60,835 nucleotides of DNA from Planctomycetota bacterium (GTDB lineage Bacteria > Planctomycetota > Planctomycetia > Gemmatales > Gemmataceae). Shown one piece after another: positions 54,268 through 60,835 of this stretch. Both the position numbers and the translations under genes were made by a program. Where the stretch lies: positions 1 to 60,835 of the forward strand of contig JAJXWW010000183.1 in the NCBI GenBank assembly GCA_021781415.1, written 5' to 3'. The notes beneath the pieces are model-generated. The model was not told the origin of the DNA. It made no database searches and saw only the letters and a program-made list of their open reading frames with translations. How positions within the stretch are numbered: position 1 is the first letter of the stretch; every line of letters begins with the position of its first letter.

Positions 54268-55377
54268 ATGTTAACGCGTCTGTACATCGACAATTATAGG
54301 AGCCTGGTGAATTTTGAACTGCCCCTTCAGGAATTGACGCTGCTCTTAGGGTCGAATGGGGTCGGCAAAACCTCCGTGCTCGATGTAGTGTTCGCCTTGC
54401 GCCAGCTTCTCGCCGGCATCGCTAAGATCACGGATAAAGATGCTTTCCCTGCCTCGACGCTGACTCGATGGCAAAGACGCAACATGCAGCTTTTTGAACT
54501 CGACGCGGCCCTCGATGGGAGAGACTACCGTTATCGGCTGGAAGTGGAACACGATCCCACGAACCGGAAGGCACGGATCGAGTTGGAATCGTTACAGTTG
54601 AGTAGCGGACCACTGTTCCGATTTCAGCATGGCGAAGTGCAACTCTATCGAGACAACCATTCTCTAGGTCCAGTTTTCGGCGCGGATTGGTCGGAGTCGG
54701 CGCTAGCTCGCGTGCCTCCGCGGGGCGACAACAAGCTCCTGACGAGGTTCCTTGATTTCATTCGTAAGGTGATTGTGTGCGGCCTGTACCCTGCCAGTTT
54801 CGCGTCTGAGTCATCAACGGAAGATGCGGTACCGAAACGGGACGCGAGTAACTTCGCCGCGTGGTATCGACACCTTCTGCTGGAGCGACAGGAACTAGTG
54901 CCCGAGTTCACAACGGCGTTGCAAGAGGTGATCGCGGGCTTTCGCGGCATACGAATGGAAAAAGTCGGACTCGAAACGCGGGCCCTGATGGTCATCTTCG
55001 ACCAAAATGGTCAGAGGTACGAACTGCGACTGGATGAGATTTCGGACGGGCAAAGGGCATTGGTAGCGCTCTATTCGCTCGTCCGGCTTGGTGCGGGACA
55101 GGGATATACCCTTTTTCTGGATGAGCCGGACAACTACCTTGCCCTCGCGGAAATCCAGCCGTGGCTGATCGAGTTGGCCGATGCATGCGGGACCACCGTG
55201 CCTCAGGCCGTACTCTGCTCGCACCATCCAGAGTTGATCGACTACCTCGGCACCGATCGCGGTGTACTATTGGAGCGGGAAAGTTCCGGGGTTACGAGGG
55301 CCAAGCCGCTGTCCGAAACCACGATGGACGACGGCTTGAAGCTGTCCGAGCAAATCGCACGGGGGTGGGAACAATGA
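54268..55377 (+). CDS. AAA_21-type ATPase, possible defence protein
   Basis: 369 aa. The Walker A is GSNGVGKTSVLD near residue 30, with the RecF/OLD-like N-terminus LYIDNYRSLVNFELPL. The signature-like EISDGQRALVAL precedes the Walker B LFLDEPDNYLAL, and a His-switch-like CSHHPELIDYLG follows. It overlaps the DUF4276 gene by 4 nt (ATGA). Such ATPase/DUF4276 pairs resemble OLD- or PARIS-like antiphage modules (family knowledge, activity inferred). It sits within the fwd locus, between fwdB and fwdA, and is probably an insertion. Confidence 0.82.
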   Translation: MLTRLYIDNYRSLVNFELPLQELTLLLGSNGVGKTSVLDVVFALRQLLAGIAKITDKDAFPASTLTRWQRRNMQLFELDAALDGRDYRYRLEVEHDPTNRKARIELESLQLSSGPLFRFQHGEVQLYRDNHSLGPVFGADWSESALARVPPRGDNKLLTRFLDFIRKVIVCGLYPASFASESSTEDAVPKRDASNFAAWYRHLLLERQELVPEFTTALQEVIAGFRGIRMEKVGLETRALMVIFDQNGQRYELRLDEISDGQRALVALYSLVRLGAGQGYTLFLDEPDNYLALAEIQPWLIELADACGTTVPQAVLCSHHPELIDYLGTDRGVLLERESSGVTRAKPLSETTMDDGLKLSEQIARGWEQ

Positions 55378-55922
55378 GACGCCAAGTTCAGTGGATTCTC
55401 TTATGCGAGGACAGCCAGCACGAGACATTTGCTCGACGATTCTTAGAGAAAGCGGGGTGGTCCACGCGGCGTTTGCGGGTGGAGAAAGCACCAAAGGGGC
55501 GTGGCTCAGCCGTTCAGTTTGTTCGAGATCGATTTCCCAAAGAGCTATCTGCGTACCGTTCCAACCGCAACCGCGTCGCGCAAGGTCTCGTGGTGATTCT
55601 CGACGGTGATGATCGAGGTGTCGATGGACGTTGCGCTGAGTTAACGGCTGCGTGCGAGAGCCAGGGCGTAAGGTCGCGTCAAGTGGGCGAGCACGTTGCC
55701 ATCATTGTACCAACGTGGAATATAGAGACATGGCTTGCTTACCTAGGCGGCGCGAACGTCGACGAGCGCAAGAGCGACTATCCGCGTTTGGAACGTCCGC
55801 GCGATTGTCAGCAACATGTCGACCGACTCCATGAGATGTGCCAGAACAAAGCAATGAGGCAACCCGCCCCGACATCGTTGGATGCTGCCTGCGAGGAGTA
55901 TCAAGTTCGGACACCGAAATGA
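55374..55922 (+). CDS. DUF4276 protein (TOPRIM-like partner)
   Basis: 182 aa from ATG 55374. It begins VQWILLCEDSQHETFARRFLEKAG, with the conserved Glu of the TOPRIM-like fold, and VVILDGDDRGVDGR carries a DxD motif. The gene is translationally coupled to the AAA ATPase. DUF4276 proteins are thought to be nuclease-like effectors. The pair may be a small defence unit. Confidence 0.78.
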   Translation: MRRQVQWILLCEDSQHETFARRFLEKAGWSTRRLRVEKAPKGRGSAVQFVRDRFPKELSAYRSNRNRVAQGLVVILDGDDRGVDGRCAELTAACESQGVRSRQVGEHVAIIVPTWNIETWLAYLGGANVDERKSDYPRLERPRDCQQHVDRLHEMCQNKAMRQPAPTSLDAACEEYQVRTPK

Positions 55923-56117
55923 CGAAATCTGAGAACATTTTCTCCCGTGGCAAGTATAACCGAAGAAATAGCAGCTTATATGCTAATAGCGCGGTGCGGT
56001 AAGAAAGCATCCGCGAGTTACTGGAAGATCAACGCGAGCAGCAAGCCGTCTGGCGAGGTTTGATAAAGCAAACGGCGGAGGTTGCTTCGGAGAATCCATC
56101 TGGAAAGCAGTACACGA

Positions 56118-57752
56118 ATGCTCCGAATCACTGGCGGCAGAGTTTACGATCCCGCCAATAACATCAACGGCGAAATCAAGGACATCTGCATCTCGGATGG
56201 CCGCATCGTGTCCGACGTGGAAGGCGGACGCACCATTGATGCCACAGGCACGATCGTCTTCCCCGGCGGGGTGGACGTGCATACGCACGTCGCCGGCGCG
56301 GCCCTCAACTTTGCCAGGGCCATGATTCCGGAAGACCATCGCCGCAGCGCCCCGATGCTTCGCACCGCCCACCGGCGCGGTGGCATCGGCGGGTCCACGC
56401 CGACCACCTTCGTCACCGGCTACCTCTACGCCGGCATGGGCTGGACCACGGTGAACGAGGCCGCCGTGCCCATCCTGTCCGCGCGCCATACGCATGAGGA
56501 GTTGCGCGACACGCCCATCGTCGATAAGACCTGTTGCGTATTGATGGCCAACAACGAAATCTTGCTCGATCTGTTGGAAGCGGGCGAAATCGAACGGGCA
56601 CGGCACGTCGCCGCCTGGCAGATTTGGGCGGCGAAAGCCTATGGGGTCAAAGCGGTCAATCCCGGCGGGGTGGCGGCATGGAAATGGGGCAAGGACGCCA
56701 AGGGGTTGTTCGAGCCGGTGCCGGGTTACGACAAAGTGACGCCGGCCAAGATCATCGCCGCCCTCGCCGGCATCGTGGACGGTCTCGGTTTGCCGCATCC
56801 ATTGCATCTTCATTGCAACAATCTGGGAGCGCCGGGCAATTACAACACCACCCTCGAAACCATGAAGGTGCTGGAAGGCAACCGCGCCCACTTGGCCCAT
56901 CTGCAATATCACGCTTACGGCGGTGACGACTGGTTCACCATGAAATCCGAGTCCGCCAAGATTGCCGACGCCTTCAACGCCAACAAGAATCTGACGACCG
57001 ATGCCGGGGCGGTGCTGTTCGGCGACACCGTGACCATTACCGCCGACGGTCCCTGGCAACACCTGCTGTACAAGCTCACCGGACGCAAATGGGGCAATCT
57101 CGACGTCGAAAACGAGACCGGCTGCGGCATCGTGCCGTACACCTATAAAGAAAAGAACCTCGTCAACGCCGTGCAATGGGCCGTTGGACTGGAACTGCTG
57201 CTGCTCATCGACGACCCCTGGCGCATCTATCTGACAACCGATCATCCCAACGGCGCGGCGTTCTGGCGCTATCCGGAAATCATTCATCTGTTGATGAACG
57301 CCGACTTCCGGCGCGAGCAGTTGAAGGCCCTCGCTCCCAAAGCGCTCAAACGCATCCTTTTGCCCGAACTGGACCGCGAATATACTCTATTTGAAATCGC
57401 CATCATCACTTCGGCGGGTCCGGCCCGCTCGCTGGGTCTGCCGCACAAAGGACATCTCGGCATCGGAGCGGATGCCGACGTGGCCATTTTCAACGATACT
57501 CCCGACGTTCAGCGCATGTTCGCCTATCCGCGCTACGTCATCAAGGGCGGCGAAGTGGTTTTGGAAGAGGGCGAGATCCGCAACGTCGTCGAGGGACGCG
57601 GCTATGTGGTTCATCCCTCCTACGACGAAAAAGTGGAGGACTACATTCGTCCGCTGTTCCAGCAATACTACACGATGTCATTCGAGAACTATCCAGTCGA
57701 GGTGGAGCGGCTCGAAAATCCTCATATCAACTCCTGTAAGTCCGAGGGTTAG
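56118..57752 (+). CDS. fwdA: Formylmethanofuran dehydrogenase subunit A (amidohydrolase)
   Basis: 544 aa from ATG 56118. The amidohydrolase metal motif is VDVHTHVAGAALNFARAM, with more ligands in HLHCNN and AHLAHLQYHAYG. The C-terminal composite domain holds GIGADADVAIFND. In the archaeal enzyme FwdA hydrolyses formyl-carrier to formate, and formate travels by a tunnel to the FwdB site. The stop codon TAG overlaps the left edge of a palindromic repeat (57747). It was probably next to fwdB before the AAA/DUF4276 insertion. Confidence 0.93.
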   Translation: MLRITGGRVYDPANNINGEIKDICISDGRIVSDVEGGRTIDATGTIVFPGGVDVHTHVAGAALNFARAMIPEDHRRSAPMLRTAHRRGGIGGSTPTTFVTGYLYAGMGWTTVNEAAVPILSARHTHEELRDTPIVDKTCCVLMANNEILLDLLEAGEIERARHVAAWQIWAAKAYGVKAVNPGGVAAWKWGKDAKGLFEPVPGYDKVTPAKIIAALAGIVDGLGLPHPLHLHCNNLGAPGNYNTTLETMKVLEGNRAHLAHLQYHAYGGDDWFTMKSESAKIADAFNANKNLTTDAGAVLFGDTVTITADGPWQHLLYKLTGRKWGNLDVENETGCGIVPYTYKEKNLVNAVQWAVGLELLLLIDDPWRIYLTTDHPNGAAFWRYPEIIHLLMNADFRREQLKALAPKALKRILLPELDREYTLFEIAIITSAGPARSLGLPHKGHLGIGADADVAIFNDTPDVQRMFAYPRYVIKGGEVVLEEGEIRNVVEGRGYVVHPSYDEKVEDYIRPLFQQYYTMSFENYPVEVERLENPHINSCKSEG

Positions 57753-57808
57753 CCGCGACGCTCGGCGAACGCGGCAGGCCCGCGCTCCGCTGCGCGTCGC
57801 GGCTAACC
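57747..57808. repeat. GGTTAGCC palindrome between fwdA and fwdC
   Basis: GGTTAGCCGCGACGC at 57747 is mirrored by GCGTCGCGGCTAACC ending at 57808. The fwdA stop TAG (57750-57752) lies inside the repeat, so the repeat defines the end of the protein. Confidence 0.8.
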
Positions 57809-57828
57809 GAACCCGTGGTACCGACCCC

Positions 57829-58659
57829 ATGAATTCAATCGTGCTAACACTCAAGGAATCTCCCACCGTCCCGCTGGAGGCCGAGTGCCTGTCGCCGGAC
57901 GTGTTCGCCCCACTGCGCCGCGATGAGATCGCCGCGCTACCGGTGTTTCTGGGTAAACACCAACATCGACTCGACGATTTCTTCACCGTCGAGGGAGACG
58001 GTGGCGATGAGATGGAGATACGCGGGGACGTGGGGCGCGTCAAATGGATCGGTCGCGGCATGACGCGCGGCAAGATTCGCATTGTCGGCAATGCCGGGAT
58101 GCACCTCGGCGCATCCATGAAGGGCGGCTCCATTGAGGTGACGGGCGATGCCGGCGATTGGGTCGGTGCGGAGATGACGGGCGGTTCGATTCACATTCGT
58201 GGCAACGCGGGCGGACAGCTCGGCGCGGCATATCGCGGCAGTTTATCCGGCATGAATGGCGGCACCATCCTCGTCGAAGGTTCGGCGGGCATGGAGATCG
58301 GCATGCGCATGAAACGCGGCATTCTCGCTGTCAAGGGGCCGGTGCGCGATTTTGCCGGCTTGCAGATGAAGGGAGGTTCTCTCTTTCTGCTCGGTGGCGC
58401 GGAATTGCGAACCGGAGCTTGGATGATTCGCGGTACCATCGTCTGTGGCAAACCGATCCCCTTGCTGCCCACCTTTTCTCATGCTTGCACCTATTCGCCG
58501 ACCTTTTTGCGTTTGTACGATCGGCGCTTGCACGAACGAGGATTCTCTCTGCCGCATCGGCTAGGCGAGGGTGGCTATCGACGATACTCTGGCGACAGCG
58601 CGGTCCCCGGCAAGGGCGAGCTTCTAATCTGGCAGCCGAGCGCGGGCGCTCCGGGGTAA
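57829..58659 (+). CDS. fwdC: Formylmethanofuran dehydrogenase subunit C
   Basis: 276 aa from ATG 57829. A beta-helix region has the repeated G-x2-G-x3-G pattern (GNAGMHLGASMKGGSIEVTGDAGDWVGAEMTGG), as in FwdC and glutamate synthase GXGXG domains. It stabilises the FwdA-FwdB complex. It ends at a TAA overlapping an in-frame ATG of the next gene. Confidence 0.93.
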   Translation: MNSIVLTLKESPTVPLEAECLSPDVFAPLRRDEIAALPVFLGKHQHRLDDFFTVEGDGGDEMEIRGDVGRVKWIGRGMTRGKIRIVGNAGMHLGASMKGGSIEVTGDAGDWVGAEMTGGSIHIRGNAGGQLGAAYRGSLSGMNGGTILVEGSAGMEIGMRMKRGILAVKGPVRDFAGLQMKGGSLFLLGGAELRTGAWMIRGTIVCGKPIPLLPTFSHACTYSPTFLRLYDRRLHERGFSLPHRLGEGGYRRYSGDSAVPGKGELLIWQPSAGAPG

Positions 58660-58712
58660 TGCGTCACACCGACGCGGAACGACCGAATCCGCCGGAATGG
58701 GAGATTCACGTT

Positions 58713-59864
58713 ATGTCCGCCGATTCGTCGAGACCAGCGCTTCTCGGCGGCGAGCCGATTCGCCCGCAAGGGCCGCCCGATTGGCCGCTCGGCGACGAAA
58801 CGATTCTCGACGCGCTGCGCGAAGCCTACGCCGACGGTTCGTGGGGACGCTATCACGGCGAGCGCGTCGCGCGGTTGGAGCAACAGCTCGCCGAGATGCA
58901 CGGGGTCGAGCATGTTTTGACTTGCGGCAGCGGAACCTTCGCCGTCGAATTAGCCCTGCGCGCCTGTAAGGTCGGGGCGGGCAATGAAGTCGTCATGGCC
59001 GCCTACGATTACGTCGGCAACTTCCTGAGCGTTCATGCCGTCGGAGCGAGGCCCGTTCTGGTCGATGTCGATACGGAAAATTGGAATCTCGCTCCGGACG
59101 GCCTGGCCCCCGCGATCGGATCGGCCACGCGCGCCGTTCTCGTCTCCCATCTCCACGGCGGACTCGTTCCCATGCGCGAGATCATGGAACTGGCCGGACG
59201 GTTTGGCGTCGCCGTGATCGAAGATGCCGCTCAGACGCCGGGAGCGAGAATCCAAGGACGGTTGGCCGGAACCTGGGGCGATGTGGGCGTACTCAGTTTT
59301 GGCGGCTCGAAGCTGCTGACTGCCGGCCGCGGTGGAGCGATCCTGACCCGCAACCCCGCTACCGCGCAGCGCGCTCGACTGCACCTGCAACGTGGCAACC
59401 ACATCTGCCCCCTGTCCGAATTGCAGGCCGCCGTGTTGATGCCCCAACTCGACCGTCTCGCCGAGCGCAACGACCGAAGGCTCCGTTCCGCTGAACAACT
59501 GGCCCAGATGCTGCACGGAGCGACGGGATTGATCCCCTTCCGCAATCGCCCGATGCAAGAAAGCCTACCCGCCTACTACAAAATGGGCTTTCAGTACGAT
59601 GCCGAGGCGTTTGGAATCGGCCGAGAGCGCTTCGTTACCGCCGTGCGCGCGGAAGGCATCGCGTTCGACGAAGGGTTTCGAGCCTTGCATGTAGAACGCT
59701 CGCCCCAGCGCTGGCGCGGCGTCGCTCCGTTGGCTCAGGCCGAGCGCGCGCACCGGGGCACGCTCGTGCTGCATCATCCGGTCTTGCTCGGGAGCGACGA
59801 AGATCTCGCCCAAGTGGCCCGGGCCGTGCAAAAGATTCGCTGCCACGCACCGCTGCTGCGCTGA
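58713..59864 (+). CDS. DegT/DnrJ/EryC1-family aminotransferase-like protein
   Basis: 383 aa from ATG 58713, which has GGGAGA upstream (another in-frame ATG at 58659 overlaps the fwdC stop). PLP-fold motifs are TCGSGTFAVELALRACKVG, AVIEDAAQTPGA and the Lys in FGGSKLLTAGRGG. These enzymes usually aminate a keto sugar. In a C1 locus it may modify the carrier, for example during methanopterin or methanofuran-like synthesis, but this is inferred. Confidence 0.85.
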   Translation: MSADSSRPALLGGEPIRPQGPPDWPLGDETILDALREAYADGSWGRYHGERVARLEQQLAEMHGVEHVLTCGSGTFAVELALRACKVGAGNEVVMAAYDYVGNFLSVHAVGARPVLVDVDTENWNLAPDGLAPAIGSATRAVLVSHLHGGLVPMREIMELAGRFGVAVIEDAAQTPGARIQGRLAGTWGDVGVLSFGGSKLLTAGRGGAILTRNPATAQRARLHLQRGNHICPLSELQAAVLMPQLDRLAERNDRRLRSAEQLAQMLHGATGLIPFRNRPMQESLPAYYKMGFQYDAEAFGIGRERFVTAVRAEGIAFDEGFRALHVERSPQRWRGVAPLAQAERAHRGTLVLHHPVLLGSDEDLAQVARAVQKIRCHAPLLR

Positions 59865-59914
59865 GACGGAAGCATAGAATGACGAGAACCTCTTGAGGAT
59901 TTGGGAGAAATGAC

Positions 59915-60223
59915 ATGGCATATGTGAAAGTGGCCGCGATTTCCGAAATAGCGCTCGGTCAGGCCAAACAAATCAAAATCGGCGGTAAGACCTTGGCTCT
60001 CTTCAACGTCGATGGAGTATTCCATGCCATCGACGACACATGCCCCCATCGCGGAGCCTCGTTGTCCGAAGGCGAATTGGAGGGCAACCAAGTGGTCTGC
60101 CCGTGGCACGCTGCCGCCTTCGACGTGACTTGCGGAGCGCGTCTATCGCCGCCGGCGCGCAGCGATGTGGCCAGCTATAAGGTGCAAATCGTCGGCGAAG
60201 AAATCCAGGTGGACATTGGCTAA
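59915..60223 (+). CDS. Rieske [2Fe-2S] ferredoxin
   Basis: 102 aa from ATG 59915. The cluster motifs are C-x-H (DTCPHRG) and C-x2-H (VVCPWHAAAF), with 17 residues between. It is the NirD/BphA3-like small Rieske type. Being the last gene of the locus it may carry electrons for the dehydrogenase (inference). Confidence 0.9.
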   Translation: MAYVKVAAISEIALGQAKQIKIGGKTLALFNVDGVFHAIDDTCPHRGASLSEGELEGNQVVCPWHAAAFDVTCGARLSPPARSDVASYKVQIVGEEIQVDIG

Positions 60224-60259
60224 CGCCCCTCGCCCCTCGTCCCCAATGGGAAGCGAGAG

Positions 60260-60793
60260 GAGCAACGAGATTCGATGAATCCGGCTCATAGAGCCTGTGG
60301 AAGAAACTCCAGGCCAGTATCAAACTCAGCACTTTGGTCTTGCCGGCTCCGGTCGCCATCTTGACCACGAATCGACGCCGCGTCTCATCGAACATGCCCG
60401 CCGACACGAGGCCGGAACTATCGTAACGCATTAAATCGTGCTTATCCTTGACGCCAATTACGTCAGTAAGATAAACGATGGTTTCCACGCTCTCGCGCTG
60501 GGCGAAATAATACTGAAACTCTTGCATTAAAGAGCCGGAAGCGGAAGCGACGGAGGTGGGCAAGAGATGTTGCGTTTGGAACCACCACTTCAGCAAACTT
60601 TTGCTGGTAGCCGTGGCGTCGTCGTAGCCGCCCCCGCGCCATTGCTTCACTCATTTGCGGAGGTCCGATACCAACGGAGGCATCACAGTTGGTCGGCGCG
60701 TTTGTCGCGCAGCGTCTCATCCGCCGGAAACCAGCGGACGGCGGGATCGAGGATCGCATGAGGGTCATCCGAAAAATTCGGATGTAAAGACAT
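60260..60793 (-). pseudogene. Truncated, frameshifted Type III restriction/DEAD helicase remnant
   Basis: The minus strand starts at ATG 60793 (SLHPNFSDDPHAILDPAVRWFPADETLRDKRADQ) and then reaches a stop by a one-base frameshift (near 60686). The next frame contains MPPLVSDLRK, an in-frame TGA, then VKQWRGGGYDDATATSKSLL and the Walker A VVKMATGAGKTKV. The homologous region ends near 60280 and the helicase core is missing. It is a decayed defence gene next to the fwd locus. Confidence 0.75.
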
Positions 60794-60804
60794 AACATAT
60801 CTCC

Positions 60805-60835
60805 GGTTAGCCGCGACGCGCAGCGGAGCGCGTTG
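60805..60835. repeat. GGTTAGCC repeat at window edge
   Basis: GGTTAGCCGCGACGCGCAG is identical to the copy at 42905, and it continues beyond the window. It marks the boundary of the helicase remnant. Confidence 0.7.

Overview
The window looks like chromosome from a GC-rich planctomycete, most likely Gemmataceae-like. That is an inference from gene content: a multihaem PA14 cytochrome, zinc-ribbon plus single-TM plus HEAT or haem proteins, FHA/kinase-fold proteins, a CarH-like photoreceptor and a tetrahydromethanopterin-type C1 locus. No rRNA, tRNA or CRISPR array was recognised.

Layout. 0-4 kb: 3' part of a PA14/multihaem cytochrome gene and a secreted beta-propeller protein. 4-10.8 kb: a tolC-padR-RND permease-adaptor efflux operon. 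11-20 kb: a FabF-type ketosynthase, two HEAT-repeat proteins, a dihaem-type protein and a membrane protein. 20-29.3 kb: a SHOCT-like protein, clpX with a strong terminator, photolyase, a beta-propeller protein, a sigma-70 factor, a MerR/B12 (CarH-like) regulator and an orphan CzcB-like adaptor. 29.3-37.3 kb: an accessory region with a small winged-helix protein, DUF2513, a GGDEF protein with an unfamiliar N-terminus, a disrupted Type IIG-like restriction-modification gene and two MazF/PemK-type modules. 35.5-40.3 kb: ExbB/MotA-, Hsp70-fold/FHA- and vWA-type proteins. 40.3-45.1 kb: an Rpn-like nuclease, QueG, a monohaem protein, a two-subunit ThDP decarboxylase and a predicted redoxin/deiodinase-like selenoprotein. 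45.4-51 kb: two paralogous FHA-pseudokinases and three co-oriented genes of unknown function. 51-60.8 kb: an HpcH/HpaI aldolase, then a formylmethanofuran-dehydrogenase-type locus (fwdD, a 47-aa ORF, fwdB, fwdA, fwdC) interrupted by an AAA-ATPase/DUF4276 pair, followed by a DegT-type aminotransferase, a Rieske ferredoxin and a decayed helicase.

The main discovery is that two genes each contain an in-frame UGA followed by a stem-loop matching the bacterial SECIS pattern. In fwdB (UGA at 53103) the UGA falls exactly at the catalytic Cys/Sec position of archaeal FwdB. The protein also keeps the N-terminal 4Fe-4S cysteines, and a separate molybdopterin-binding FwdD is encoded upstream. This suggests a metal- and selenium-dependent formyl-carrier dehydrogenase in a bacterium, rather than the non-redox hydrolase complex known from methylotrophs. 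The second case (UGA at 44655) is a thioredoxin-fold protein with Sec at the redox position. Other points of interest are a CarH-like light sensor beside a sigma factor and photolyase with iterated operator-like repeats, a 52-bp palindromic miniature insertion whose removal restores a restriction gene, and several dispersed palindromic repeat families.
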